Below the pieces are notes generated by a model. The model ran no database searches, was not told where the DNA came from, and saw only the letters and a program-made list of their open reading frames with translations. Source: Owenia fusiformis (taxonomy: Eukaryota; Annelida; Polychaeta; Sabellida; Oweniidae). From it: 64,000 nucleotides of DNA. Both the position numbers and the translations under genes were made by a program. Shown here piece after piece: positions 1 to 13,191 of this stretch (positions are counted from its first letter, which is position 1; each line of letters begins with the position of its first letter). The stretch lies in contig CAIIXF020000003.1 in NCBI GenBank assembly GCA_903813345.2, positions 4,118,109 to 4,182,108 of the forward strand, read 5' to 3'.

Positions 1-1461
1 AGAAGTTCTGATAAAAATGCTCTAACTTAAAAGTGTATCATCCATTTTCCACAATATTTTCAGAGTAACCTCATAGGATATAAAAAATGTAGATGCTGAT
101 AATGAATATTTCTAAAGTTATGGTTGTTATAGTAACCTCAATAACGCTATAGCGGGACAGGGTAAAATTTGTATAGTTTAGATTCAGATTTCTATGAACA
201 AATGATCGAAACCCCATAACAAGGTTACAAATGCCTGTTTTACCAATAACTGCTGTTAATATCCTGTTCTCATAAGTGTTGATACAGAAAACACGAACGC
301 TGCATGATACTTAAGACAAGTGATAAACACACAAATTACTTTCAGTTCAACTATACGTAAAGCAATTCAGAAAAAAGCGACTGAACAGATAGACTAAGAG
401 CCATAGATTCAAACATGTTTGCCTTAGACAACACATCATGTCACAAATCTGGCATGATCTACAATATCATCAGCAACAAGTTAAATATGTAGGTATTAGG
501 ACAGAAGGATATTAGGGCATTCTCCATACTTACCAGATAATGCCCCATTGGGCTTTGTTTGGACCCCTGTTTGGACTTTGGACCGGCCCTAAAGAGGGGG
601 ATCCGAGTGTGTTATATTTAAGAACATTTGTTGAAATTACACCTCACTAGAACTAAAAAGGGTGTACAAACAGTGGATGGATAGATACCAGGATGTACCA
701 AGTGCCCCTACCATGGGGTAGGAAAAGTGTGATTACGAAAAGTTGTATCAATAAATCATTCTGATTCTGAAATTCCCTGCTGTATAGCCATATAAATTAT
801 GTAAATTGTGTAAAAATTTCAAGTGATTTCCTTTTCTTAAGAAAAAGATTTCTAGCATTTTATCAGAACATCTGGATCGGCCTTCGTATATGCGATAAAA
901 CATGTGTATCAACATTAATATTCTGGTATGGTCCATTCCAAGTAGCAGATTTAAACAATTTGTGTACAATCATTCAATATTATATTGTAGCCATATTTTC
1001 AAATAAATGCAAACAAATGGGAAATGATATCGATATATTGAAGGATTGGTATCGTTATGACGAACTGAATTCTACATTGTTTTTCTCAAACCAATTATTG
1101 AAAACATCATGTTCGAAAAAACACGATCCTTTATGTAATGGTAGCTTATTGACAACAATTTAATGCGAAAATTATTTGAATATATTTTTATGACTGTTTT
1201 TGGTTGCATTTATGATATTTTTTGCAATTGTTTTTTTGTTCCTTTCTACCTGTTCTTGAGAATGAGATAAAATATCTTTCCGAATCTTATTGGAACAAAA
1301 TAGCATATACAACATTTTCTTAGACTTCTCAACGTTATAGTTACTAGTATACAAAAGATATTTTGGGTGATTTAACAAAAGGTATTCAAAGACCCAAAAA
1401 TAGAAAAGTAAACCGTTCATTTCATTAACAAGATACTTTTTTAAATCAACCAAACTTTCCT
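1..1461. other. No gene recognised
   Basis: I see no credible coding exon, RNA gene or long repeat here. Open frames are short, AT-rich and show no family resemblance. A small GC-richer patch lies near 540-600. This is intergenic DNA or part of an intron of a gene outside the window. Confidence 0.5.
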
Positions 1462-1618
1462 TTATGCCTTGGTCACACTTGCTCCGATTTTCACTACGGT
1501 GCCCGGCCGATTGAGTATTTTGAGAGTATTTTGTTCAAAATTTTATACAATATTGAACAAAACACTCAATCAGCCGGGCGCCGGCCGATGGATCGGAGCA
1601 TATGTGACCAAGGCATAA
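1462..1618. mobile_element. Short inverted-repeat transposon (MITE), 157 bp
   Basis: The two ends are inverted copies: TTATGCCTTGGTCACA on the left and TGTGACCAAGGCATAA on the right. The symmetry continues inwards through a TCCGAT block, a GCCCGGCCGA block and a TTGAGTATTTTG block around an AT-rich loop near 1540. Counting the repeat from TGCC leaves TA on both sides, as expected for a Tc1/mariner-type target duplication. No coding capacity, so this is a non-autonomous element. Confidence 0.85.
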
Positions 1619-2797
1619 TACAATAAAAAATATCGAGAGACCTTTAAACACGTTGTGTATATGTCGTTTTGTTCCAATGATGTTTGGATAGATGTTTGTT
1701 TTCATTCCGCACATACATATGATACTATGAACAAAAGGAGTGTCTGGTGTGTTTTCTAAAACAATATAGAGAAAAGAAGTGAACAACTGATCAAAAACCC
1801 CTGACACACGACATCTACTTGACAAGGTTAACGAAACGAAACTGGTACTTGAAAAAAGGGATTAAATACATTTTTTTTCAATTATCTGCTTTTGAATAGT
1901 GACATGGACATCTTCAAAGAAAAATCCATCCCAGTTGTTCTATTTTGATCAAGCTATGAATTGGCCTACATGTATACTTGAAAATTATCCCATCAAGTAT
2001 TACAAAATAACAAGGCATTTAAAGAATAAATCGGTCGAATTGAACAAAGTTGTAAAAAGACCTTTTTTGACCCTCAGATCGCCAACCGCCATCGAAAAAA
2101 ACGGAGACCATAACAATCTGTCACCACTTAATGGTGGTGACATAATAAGGCCATAATTGTTTATTAAGTTCTAGCCCTAATCTTGCTTAAAGAGATTTAG
2201 AAAACAATGAGATTCTTGTATGTAATTGATACATATTAAATCTAATGAAGCGGTTGTCCGCCTTACTCTGTCTCGTAATGACAATCCCAGAAACTTGCCA
2301 AGTTGTTATAAAGGAACCATGCGATATGGACTTATCCATATCCTATATTGTTGGAGTGGAGTTAATTGAGAAAATATCAACAAAACTTACTAGAATTTTT
2401 TTTATTTCATACGAATTACAGTTCGAAAACAGATCCCGTAGGTAGGGGCGTAATTGGCGTATGTATTTGTCATTGCTTTGTTCTGATTTCTCAATAGGGA
2501 CCTGTAATACAGTAGAGGGAAATTGCCTAGAGGGAAATCGACAGAAAATTTTAATTAGAAATTCCTTATTTTGAAGATTTCCGATCCAATCCACCTTTTA
2601 CATGAATCCAATTCACTCGATCCAATCCACCTTTTAATCTCTACCATGAGGGTAGCTTTTTTCTGTAAAAATGAGAAACAACCGTAAATATCTAACGAGT
2701 ATCTTTAATGAAATACAAAATAAATAAGTATGCAAACCCATTTTAGTTTATACGATCATGATCTTTTCAGTAATGTGACAATTTTGTTATCCATTTG
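1619..2797. other. Intergenic, nothing recognised
   Basis: Only short open frames without recognisable domains. The 3' untranslated region and polyadenylation signal of the minus-strand glycosyltransferase gene should lie in the right part of this stretch. Confidence 0.5.
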
Positions 2798-3898
2798 TTA
2801 TGACGACACGGTGTTCCAAAGTTCGGTCATACGAGATGGGTACTTGTGTAGATCATGGAGCAAGACAAACGTGTACTTGTCCTTATTTTCTTTCAACGCT
2901 CTTAATGGTCCATCACTGGGAATTATTATTTTTGGAGGGAATTTATAATCCAGCTGGGTCAATTTTACACCAGCTTTTTTGGCAAGTACTCCAGTTATAA
3001 AAACATCATCAATCCAGAAAAACGGTTCATACAATGATGCTGTATATATTGGTTTAGCAGTGGACATGGCGTATACGTAAGCTAGACCATAACAATACGG
3101 GGGATATAGATCTTTCTTAACAAATGGCCGAACCAAACCCAACACGTTATGACAACTGGTAGCATTCTCTCTAGTTATCTTTAACAGATAGCCAAACAGT
3201 GGATATATATTTACAAAAACATCATCGTCCGTTTTCAAAATAAATTTTGCATTAGAGCAAAAGTTGATGGCCCATTTAAGTCCCATTATTCCTTTCAGGG
3301 TTAAATTTCTATATGTGTCTATATAATCTTCTTGTATTATATCATGGTGTATTTTGCTCTCTAGTGTAACCCTTTCATCAATTCTCCGATCTGATGGGAC
3401 TCCCAAGAGAAATATAAGTACTGTACGATATCCTTGTATTCTTCTAACACCACCCCATGTTTTACGAATCATATTCCGGCGGGCAACGTTTCCTGGAGCC
3501 GTATGAATGTATATCAACAGAAAGGGATCGTTTGCACAGATTTTCTCCTCATTAATTAGATATTTATAATCATGAGGACTGATTACAGTTTTCCCGTTTT
3601 CTTCTTTTTTATCTACAGATATTATCTCCGTAGCAGTAGCGTTGTCCTCAGTTGATGTTGAAAGTGTGTTATACTGTTGACTCGGTTCACTTTTACCATC
3701 ATTTTCTGTTTCTATTACTAGTCCTATCATTGCCTCAGTTGTATCGTTATCCACTTGTGACGATGACACGATGTTATCCTGAAGACGTTCAAGTTTCTCA
3801 CTGGTATCTTTTGTGATATCATCGTGATACAAAAAGAAGCTCCTGACTAAAAGATAGAAACATAAACCATAAAGGAATATTTTGAATGCACGACGCAT
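2798..3898 (-). CDS. Beta-1,3-galactosyltransferase / N-acetylglucosaminyltransferase family (GT31)
   Basis: Type II Golgi membrane enzyme expected to transfer Gal or GlcNAc from a UDP-sugar in beta-1,3 linkage. Seen: a short basic cytosolic tail, one membrane anchor (about residues 4-24), a Ser/Thr/Asp-rich stem to about residue 105, then the GT31 domain. That domain has RRNMIRKTWG (about 140-149), the metal-binding KTDDDVF (222-228), YPPYCYGLAYV (265-275) and WIDDVFITG (295-303, the family's E/D-DV-x-x-G motif). Four N-glycosylation sequons are present. I start at the ATG at 3898: the frame opens a few codons further up at a TTG, and an in-frame TAA lies upstream, so this ATG is the first usable start. 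The length (366 aa) and the single exon are normal for the family. Acceptor specificity (B3GALT versus B3GNT) cannot be told. Confidence 0.93.
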   Translation of the reverse strand: MRRAFKIFLYGLCFYLLVRSFFLYHDDITKDTSEKLERLQDNIVSSSQVDNDTTEAMIGLVIETENDGKSEPSQQYNTLSTSTEDNATATEIISVDKKEENGKTVISPHDYKYLINEEKICANDPFLLIYIHTAPGNVARRNMIRKTWGGVRRIQGYRTVLIFLLGVPSDRRIDERVTLESKIHHDIIQEDYIDTYRNLTLKGIMGLKWAINFCSNAKFILKTDDDVFVNIYPLFGYLLKITRENATSCHNVLGLVRPFVKKDLYPPYCYGLAYVYAMSTAKPIYTASLYEPFFWIDDVFITGVLAKKAGVKLTQLDYKFPPKIIIPSDGPLRALKENKDKYTFVLLHDLHKYPSRMTELWNTVSS

Positions 3899-5309
3899 GG
3901 TCTTTTTCTCCAACGACTCCTTTATGTCATAAACACGTATTTAAAGGTGTCCGTTTTGAAGATTGTCCCTATTACAAATGATCCCGGTATGTTGTAAACA
4001 CGCACGTATAAAAAGCGTTCCGATTTATGATTTTAACATGGCCTTATGATTTAAGTGATTGTGTCCACAGGTACCTAAAAATTATGTAATGATTCCGTAT
4101 ATTATATATGAATGTACATGATGTGCCAAAAACGTCCTTGGCGTTAACCTTTTTATTGATGTTTAGGAAACGCAGTGATTGACGTTACAATTGTACCTGG
4201 TATTAGTCTAGTCTATATTGTATTGTATTGTATTGTATATCTTTACTGCTCATAATAAAACGGAGATACAATTTAGATGTACAGTAAAGTACAAAATTTT
4301 GACAAAATTATATATATGTTAGACGTAAAAAAACTATTCAATGAGCAAAATGCTCGTAAGGTTCCCAAAACTGGATAAATAATTTTTAGGGGTCTTAATA
4401 AAAGGTACTTGTATACAGTTGTCACTGTCATGATAATTTTCGAAGCAACAATTTTTCAGTGATAGTAAGTATAAAAGGTGATTGGGAAAATCTCCCTGTC
4501 TATGGAAAATCGGCAACGTGCGTTCAAAAACGCAATTATGTACAAAAGTGCAATAAAAATCCATCAAAAAATGACATTACTGGGTGTATAATTCATTAAA
4601 TCTTTCAAAATAAACTAACCAACTCATTTTCAGTCAGATGATAAGTACTTCCACTAAGTACATGCATTTCACTAACGAGAGGCTTTTTGTCTAACATGTT
4701 TTTGAATGGTTTGGTTTTAGCTATAAGTACAACATTGTGGAAACTTTATTTCGAAATAACAAAAATATTTTTTTCAGAACACGACAGGTAAACGAGCAAC
4801 GGTCTCGATTCATTGCCCAGATATGATCAATTACTGAATCAAAATACATGCAGGTAAGAGTGTCCATTTAACATGTTCAAACCGATTGTCCTATTTCACT
4901 GCTTTTAAATATAGCCAATCATCTGTTGATCATCAAATAGGAAAGTCGATTTATCATAATTGACAACGTTATTTTAATACGGCACGTATTTTATGATGAG
5001 AATGAACGCTCAAAAATGACCCAGATATGTATATTCCAGTTTCAAAGATTAAATATGATTCCAAGATAATTTATGAAGCAAGTTCTTCACTAATTTAGAT
5101 AACTTGCCCTATGTCATATTAAGGAAAGTAAAAAAGAAAGTAAAGCTCTAAACAAATTACGGCATATTTTTAATTAGTTGTATTAATATTTTATTACAAA
5201 ATATATTGCGTTGAGCATATGATTTTGTATAAATAGCAATTTACAATAAAAATACATATAGCATTCAAATTTTTGGATACACTATTATGAACATTTCTCT
5301 GATATATTA
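3899..5309. other. Intergenic with a short (TATTG)n tract
   Basis: This lies upstream of the glycosyltransferase and presumably holds its promoter and 5' UTR, but no TATA or initiator can be assigned. A 5-bp microsatellite (about five TATTG units) lies at about 4213-4240. I see no coding exon. Confidence 0.45.
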
Positions 5310-5682
5310 TACTCGTGGTAGAACCGGACTCACTGCCAAGGAGGATTGGCTCCCAGAGTGCAACACTGACATTCTGTCGCATATATGGCCATGTCGTGAT
5401 GATACACAATTCGAATTCAAACAGCCGCCATTTTGTTCACGCCAACATTTGTATCGTAAAATTTGGTCTTATTTCCCAGCGAAAAATTCCAAAACTCACA
5501 AGAAATGATCGAGATATTGGTTCGAATCGTTTGAACTGTTTATTTTGTATTCATACATACTCTGTTCTAATTTCAGAAAATAACGACATTTCGACGTTTT
5601 CATTATTGGAAAATATCGAGTTTCGATCCTGGGAGCCAATTCTCCTTGACTTGCTGATCTGGAAGGCCTATCATCCATTCAG
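5310..5682. mobile_element. Imperfect foldback element
   Basis: AAGGAGGATTGGCTCCCAG near 5338 pairs with the complement of a block near 5633-5655 (CTGGGAGCCAATTCTCCTT). The symmetry carries on weakly on both sides. The open frames running across this region on both strands are side effects of the palindrome and are not called as genes. Confidence 0.55.
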
Positions 5683-5763
5683 ATGTAGTCTACTACCTGC
5701 GTAGATTCACAAAATTGATCAATGTGTTTTCAACTTCTGCAAAAGCCACGTATTTTGGAATTG

Positions 5764-8700
5764 TCAATTTTGATTATTCATGTAATAATTTTGAATATAA
5801 GCAGAAGATGATCTAAGATCATTAGATGAGCTTAGCTCAGATGAGCTAGGCTCACTAGACGAGCCATCGTTGTTAACTTCATTCTTGTGATGCTCTGCAA
5901 TATCCAATTGTGGCAAATATGGTGGTTTTGGTAACAACACAGGGTTACTATGGTGATTCACAGGTTGCATAGCTACCGATTTCAAAATGGCTGATCCCTG
6001 GCTTTCCCCCTCGGGTATTATAATTCTATTACCAGGATAATCATAAATTGCTTCATGGGACAACCGAGAGTGGGGAGTAAGTTGTGGCGCCGAGACTGAA
6101 TGAGCGGCAGATACAGGTGAACCAAACGGCAGAATCGGTACGAAAGCATTTTCATTTGATTTCTGTTGTGTTTTGATCATTGAATGAGGGACTGTATAAA
6201 GCCCAGGGCTAGTTGTGTAAAGTTCTGAACTAGTTGAATAAAGCCTTTGATTAGTGGCGTAAAACCTTGCATTGGTGGTGTGATTCACGGGACTAGTTGA
6301 GTAAAGCCCTTGTGTATTTGTGTAAAGCCCTGTGTTGGTTGTGTAAAGCCCTGTGTTCGTTGTGTAAAGCCCTGTCGTCGTTGTGTTATGTTTTGGAACA
6401 GTAGAGTAAGGTAGAGTAGTGGTTGGTACTTGAACTGTAGTAGGCTCGTGGGGATATGTTACGGTTCGAACACTCAATGGGTGAGTTTGGAGAACATTCA
6501 TAGGGTCATTATGCTCCACATTGATACTCTGAAAATGAGTAGAACTTTCCATTTTTTGATTAACTTCATGTCGAAGATTAGCTTCTTCCTTACGTTCGAG
6601 TTCATGATTTTTGGCGATTCCGACAAAATAATTTGGATCGTGTAGATCTAATTGTCTTCGGAGAGTAGGTAGAGCATTCGGTTCTCTTGTATAAGTTGGT
6701 TCTGTGGAGGTGTATATCACTTTAGGATCATTTCCAATCGCTTCTCTGGGATAATGTGATTCCTTTTGAATAATCGGTTCTCTTGACATATCTGATTCCC
6801 TTGAAATATGTTCTTCTCTCTGATAGCTTTGGATGTTTTCTAAGTACTGATGTTTAATTTGAGGGCCTGTATCATTGTTGTTTACGTAATCATCCTGATT
6901 GGAATTTGGTTCGTACTGCAATACAAGTAAGGGAGGTATCGTCCCAGCATTATATGTCTCTTTGGCTTGTTCCTTAAACTGTTGAGGATCCGTAGCTTTA
7001 TGCATTTGTTGTACATTCAATGTTACTGGATTTTCGGTTGTTTGTTCATTTTGTTTAATGATGATATCAGACGTATTGAGTCTGTTAACCACATACACGT
7101 TTGATTTCATATCATCTGTCATCCGAGTAGTTTCATCAGTTGACTTTAGCATGTTATGTCTCTTTTCCAAATGGGTTGATAAGCTCTTTTCACCAGCGAA
7201 CCCTTTTCGGCAGATGTGACACTTTGTAGTCCATATAACGACAGCTTTATGGTCTTTGTGAACTTTCTCAATATGACGGTTCAGGCGTTCCACTCTTGTG
7301 AATGATAACTTACATTTTGGACAGACATTCGTATGATGCTGACTCTTCATTTTGATATTATGGTCTCTCACGAAATGTTCTTTTAAGTCAGAGAGAGTAT
7401 AAAAGAGGGCGTCACATTGCGTACATTCCCGTCGTCGATCCTTAGAATGTGTTTTTTCATGGTACTGTAGCGCTTGCTTGTATTTGAAAGACCGAGAGCA
7501 AAATTGACAAATGAACAATGGTTCGTTTGAATGTGTTTTCATGTGTTCTTTTAATTTATCTTTTCTTTTGTATGCTCTTGTGCAACCGGTTATTGTACAT
7601 TTGAATGGTTTAACATTTACATGTGTTGTCATAAGGTGGCGCTTCATGTGGTCACGCTTTTTGAACAATTTACCGCAAGTTGGACACGGGAAATCCTCAA
7701 TCGGGTAATGTGTAAATGTATGGCGTTTTAGGGCATGTTTGTTTGTGAAACCGGCCCCGCATTCATCGCATAGAAAATGCTTCATATTTGAATGGGATAA
7801 CTCATGTGATTTCAGGTTCATCTCAGTCTTGAAAGCACGATCACACTTCTTACATTGGAATTCATGTTTTACATTAGTTTGATGTATTTTTCGTTCCTCA
7901 GATGTTTCAAAGATGTCGCCACAACCGTAACACTTGAAACCATCCGTTCTTTGAATATGAAAGCTCAGTCGATGCATCATGAGGAACTCCAATGAGCTGA
8001 AATGATCGTTGCAGGAAATACAGATGAACGCCCTTTGAGGATGTTCGGTACTATGGTCCTTATATTCATCTAGTGTTTCAAAAATCTGGAAACATTCCTC
8101 TTTTATACATTTGAACACTGGTTTGAGTTTATGATTGACAATTTTATGTTGTTTAAAGTTTTCCCAATCAGTGAATCGTCTGGCGCAATATGGACACACA
8201 AAGGTTTTATCGTTGTTAATATATTCGGTGATGTCCTTCACAAACTGATCATTTGATTTAGCATTACTTGATTTTTCAGTTGTTCCTTGTGCATCTAATT
8301 CTGTTGATTTATTGTTGGTATTATTCAGTCCATCATCAACACTTTTTGCAGTTTTAAAAGGATCACCTGCCTTGGCTTTTAATCCCAATTTAGCTATGAC
8401 ATCATCATCGCCAGTTTTATTGTCTTTGTCAACAGATACATCCATCTCTTTATGGATTTCAGTGGACGAATCACTTGCTTCGACATTGTTATCTCCATTT
8501 CCTCCATCATCTTCAGTTGAGTTTTCTTTGGAGTTATGCACTGACTGATACACTGTGTCAATCACAAGATTATCATCTGTTGGAACCCAAACTTTATGGT
8601 ACTCCAAGTGAATGTTTAATTTCTCAATATTTGGGAAATATTCACAACACAAAAAGCATTTATGAGCCATAACTGAAGATAAATCTTTCACTTGCTGTTT

Positions 8701-10625
8701 CGATTTATCATTGGTTTTAACTGCATTAAGAAGAGTAGACTCATTATGGTTCATAGCCTCATTTTGGATTACAGCCTCCATTTGGATCTCAGCAGACGGA
8801 TCATAGCTTTTTGGATCACTTGAATGAGGTACTTGTGGTTTATGCACCTTCAATTTATGACGCACCACATGATGTTTATGAGAAAACATTCTACAACAGA
8901 CTGAACACCTCAATACATTGAAATCATCTTTGTCAATTTGATGGACTGAGATCATATGTGTCTGATGGACAGTATCAGTTGGAAATATTTGGAAACAAAA
9001 TACACATTTTGTGTTCAGTCTGTTACTATGGTGACGTTGAACATGTTCATGGAAATCATGTTTTGTTTTGAATGATGTTTTGCATGCTTTACAATTCATA
9101 TCATTGGACTTTGAAGGTCTGCCCCTTCTAGCAATCGGTTCACTCACAAGCTCTGCCTTGGCTGCAATTATATCATTTTCTGACACCAATCCTTTATGTA
9201 GGTTTGAAGTCATATGACGCCACAATTTGTACTTTGTTGGGTAGTATTTTCCACATAGTTTGCAGATCCCACAATAGGTGGCAGGATGGTGCTTCTCCAT
9301 GTGTGTTTTAACATCAATATAATTGTCAAAACACTCTAAACAATTTGGACAAGCGAATGACACAGTTTGGTTCTTCTTTCTCTTATCAACTGTCTTATCC
9401 TTAATGACTTTGGATTTCTTTGTAGTTTTCTTTTTGACTGATTTCCTCGTTGACATCCTTGATTTGTGAATATCAGTGTCTTCTTCATCATTATCAGTAT
9501 CTTCCATATCAGAGTCATCCTCATGGGAAATCATTTGACTTTTGCTTTTGTTTGATCTGTGAAGTTTGATTTCAACTTTGTTTGTTTTCGGGGGTGTATT
9601 TTCAATATTGTTCATTGTATGATCATTTTCATGTGCTTGTTTATCATCTGATTGTTCATTAACATGAACATGAACTTCATCAATTTCTTTTTCAGTTTGA
9701 GTTTCTGGTTGTGATTTGGTGGCTGTGTTTTTAAGTTGTTTACCTTTTTGGCATTTCTGAGAAATTATATGCTGCTTTAATCTATGTTTATACCTGAAGG
9801 GTTTGTGACAGAAGTTACATTTTTTGTCACTGATTTTATGTGCATTATACAGATGAGCTGTGTATTCATCTTTATAGAGGGCTGTAAATTCACACTCACT
9901 GCATGCATAGTTGGTAGGTTTAAGACACTTTTTGGCAACTTCCACAGGGTTTGTTTCAACAATATTTTCTTGTTCAGATGATGTGTCAAAATCAACTTTT
10001 AATTTTCTTTTTCTCAATGGCACGTGCTTGTCAGAACTTTGATCAGAATTTGGAACGCTGTCAGAATTGGTTTCACGTCGGGTTAGTTTTGCATAATCTG
10101 CAATGATTTTTGATTTTCTTGGTAACGATCGAAGTTGACTTCTAGTTACATTTTTGTTGTGATCTTGATCTGATGACCCGTTATCATTATGTTCCTCTGA
10201 TGTCAGAATTTCATTGTCATGTTGATATGATGGCAGCGTATCATTATCACATTGAGCTGATGTCAAAATATTATTTTCAGGCTGTTTGATATTATTAGTT
10301 TGCTCTGTAGTCATTATGATTTCAGCATCAGTGTTCTCCTGTATGTCACAATCTGGTTCCATTTCAGTAATAGTGTCATCCTGCAGATTAGAGTCAGCAC
10401 AGTCAAATGGTGGAACATCAGCCTCATTCTGGTTATTGACAGACGGATCAGCCTCATTCTGGTTATTGACAGACAGATCAGCCTCATTATCAAGAATCAC
10501 TGGTTTTGATAATCTAGGGGCTTTACTTTTCTGACACGTTTTTGATTTTTTATGCGCAAAGTAGTTTTCCAAAGAAATAAACACTTCCTTACACCTGCCA
10601 CATTGGTGAACATCCTCATCAGAAT
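5764..10625 (-). CDS. C2H2 zinc-finger protein, 21 fingers (3'-terminal coding exon)
   Basis: Nuclear DNA-binding protein. This exon encodes about 1,619 residues and ends at the stop at 5764. I count 21 C2H2 or C2HC fingers. The first few are widely spaced, separated by Asp/Glu/Lys-rich acidic and basic linkers (SDMEDTDNDEEDTD is one). A dense block of about twelve follows in the middle, including one with a long Cys-Cys loop (FKCTITGCTRAYKRKDKLKEH). The C-terminal third is low complexity: about seven GLYTTN/GLYSTS-type repeats and a serine cluster. The frame stays open above 10625, but a strong splice acceptor (CTATTTACAG) precedes 10625, so I end the exon there. The apparent extra N-terminus would start on a TTG inside sequence resembling a transposon end. 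No orthologue can be named. Confidence 0.9.
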
Positions 10626-12515
10626 CTGTAAATAGATGGCATTGGAGAAATATATATTCATGATTGACACAGTCATATACAGGGTGGTCCAAAAAAATGA
10701 ACCCCTGCAACGGGCCTTATTTTTTAACCAACCTGTACTATACAAATTGAAAGATGTCTCCACAAGATTAAATCAAAAAGGTGCTGCACACACTTGATGA
10801 ACCCACAAATGAAAAGTGAATAAAACCAATGACAACCTTAGACAGGACTGTGTAATGCATAGGTTCTGGGCCGATATAAAGATAGCAGCACCAACAGAAC
10901 CCCGAATATTTATAAATAAACACAGATCGATTACCATGCCATCTTTATTTAAAAATCATTCCTATTGGTATTTGCCTATGGTGTAATGTGAATTTGAAAT
11001 CAGTTGCAAAATTCCTAAGAACAGCATGCAACAATAAAAACTGCAATAACAGTGTCTAAATTGCTATATGTATATTGCTTGGGTTAGATAACATAAACGT
11101 CAGATGAAAGAGTGCATTGCAATTGCTATGTGTATATTGCATAAACGTTAGATGAAAGATTGCATTGCAATTGCTTCCACCATGCATAAGATTAAGGTAT
11201 GTCTGTATAAGAATTTAACAATTACCAAAAATTAATGAAATGAGTTAATTTTTCAAAATGTTATTCTGATGTTTACATACATGTATAATGATGTTACACA
11301 TTCGAATTTAGTTCCAAATTAAATGATCTGTTAAAATCATGTCAAATGACATTTTTCCAAAGTATCGTTTTTGATTTTTTCTCAAAGTATGGAATTACGT
11401 ACTTTAATGTTTAAAACCAGAAAAGCTTTATACATTACATGTAGTATGTATTTCAAAAGCCTTAACCCAATATGCATCTTGGATCCAGGAATGACATTTT
11501 ACTTAATTAAAAGTTGATTCATATGTGACAATCTTTGCATTGATTTGTGGCCATTGATCAGAATGATAAATTGTAATATGCTTGTGCTGCCATCTTTATG
11601 AGACAAATTGTTTCTTTGCTAGATTCAAATGATGCTAAGAGGATGGGTTCAAATGACTGTTGATTAACCATTTAGACTTTCAAATAGACAATTGAATTGT
11701 CAGTCAAGGTGACCCTGACTGTGGTAGAGATGGCCCTAAATGGAAAATACCTGAAGAGGACATGATGGAGAAGCTCTGTGTTGATGCTGTTCTATGTTGA
11801 TGCTGTTCTATGTTGATGCTGCTCTGTGTTGATGCTGTTCTATGTTGATGCTGTTCTATGTTGATGCTGCTCTGTGTTGATGCTGTTCTATGTTGATGCT
11901 GCTCTATGTTGACTTTGTTCTATGTTGATGCTGCTCTATGTTGACAATGTGCCATCTCCTTTTCTATGCTGATGATAACCTTGGTGATTGTGTTTTCAAC
12001 CTTAAAAGGGTAAAACATTAAATGTCAAAAGTGAGTTCACAAATAACATTAGATTTATCAACATACAGAACCAACTTAGATTATCATTGAAATATTCAGC
12101 CTTTACTATTTTAATGCTATGTATCAAAAATACTTGGTATGCTATCAAATGCTTCAGTTATTCTGTAGACAAATGATTAACTTCATGGGGATTTTATCTG
12201 CGCTGCCTTTGCTGGCGAAACTTGACCATTGACACATTTAAGATTATTTGGCACAAACCATGTTACAACAATTTTAGGATAACGAAATTAAATTTTAATG
12301 TCAACCCTCTGCAGTGAAGACTGTCTCAGCATTTTGGTCATTTAAATGAGAGAATGCAGCATTTAATCTTTAGAATACATTGAAGTAAATGTAAGAAATA
12401 TTTGTCAGACAATGCAGAACATTCCCGGGTTTTGAAAAAGAAAGGACCACAATCCAAAGAAAAAGTTGGTGCAGGTGTGACACACCTACAAGAAATGTGA
12501 AATCATTTACCACAC
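10626..12515. other. Probable 5' intron of the zinc-finger gene, transposon-end-like sequence at its edge
   Basis: At 10678-10740 the sequence ACAGGGTGGTCC followed by A-tract DNA resembles the terminus of a Tc1/mariner-type element. I did not find the opposite end. The remainder is AT-rich non-coding DNA apart from the minisatellite listed separately. GCATAAACGTTAGATGAAAG-type sequence is repeated near 11088 and 11140. Confidence 0.45.
11773..11953 (+). repeat. 16-bp minisatellite, about 11 copies
   Basis: The tandem unit is TCTATGTTGATGCTGT, with copies varying at a few positions (TCTGTG..., ...GCTGC, ...GACTTTGT). It is direct and imperfect, and lies in the putative intron of the zinc-finger gene. 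Confidence 0.9.
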
Positions 12516-12621
12516 CGACCCTCATTAGCACACAGGGTCCTTCACTGCTTTCATAGCAGCTCATTATGTAATGCGATGAACAACACTTTGCCAAGGATGC
12601 CAAAATGTCATCACCTGCCAT
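12516..12621 (-). CDS. Candidate first coding exon of the zinc-finger gene (tentative)
   Basis: An ATG at 12621 opens a frame beginning MAGDDILASLAKCCSSHY. The exon at 10625 begins with two bases that must complete a codon, so the upstream exon must end in phase 1. Ending at 12516 (before a weak GTGTGG donor) gives that phase and a continuous frame. A better donor (GTAGGT, exon end at 12490) gives phase 0 and would need an extra exon. No family resemblance supports either, so this is a proposal only. Confidence 0.25.
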
Positions 12622-13191
12622 TTGTTACAGATGTCGACTAACAAATACTGTTACACATGCCAAACACCAGACACAAAAAAAGTTTGAGACTGTAACAATA
12701 TGTCACAACTTGTGGTGATCATGATCAATGACACAAATATTTAAAAAAAATAAAAGTCTATGGACGCATTTTGTAAATACAGTGCTCACCATGAACATGG
12801 GCTTTCCGTGCAACTGTCTCTTGCACAGTCTATTACGCCGTTAGTTAACGAGATGAATACATTTCCATCATTTGAAGAAAATACTGGTTATTGAATAAGC
12901 ACGTGTTAGATGTAAACAATCTGTTGCCACGCCCCCTTCTGGTTGGGGAATATCCGAGTCAGGAATTTTTCAAAAATCAACTTTTATTCAATCAAAATTA
13001 CTAGCTTATCCGTATTAAGAGGACTTACCAAATATGCATTGTGTTTCTTTGAATATCCCTGTATCTCATGTCTTTAACTTTGTATAATAAATTCAAAGTA
13101 ATTAGGCGTAATTTGAATGTATAACGGAGTTTGGGTTTTTACCAGTAAACTTCCATTGTTGTTAATTGATTCCAAAACGAGGCTTCTAGGT

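Noticed and set aside
3899-3913. Start of the glycosyltransferase at 3913
   Set aside because: The codon is TTG, and the ATG at 3898 directly precedes the basic and membrane-anchor segment.
10626-10763. N-terminal extension of the zinc-finger protein up to a TTG or to an overlapping frame
   Set aside because: There is no ATG; a TTG start is not expected here, and the sequence resembles a transposon end. A strong acceptor at 10626 explains the boundary.
12370-12489. Full minus frame beyond the candidate first exon
   Set aside because: Hydrophobic run after a good donor (GTAGGT at 12489) is probably intronic.
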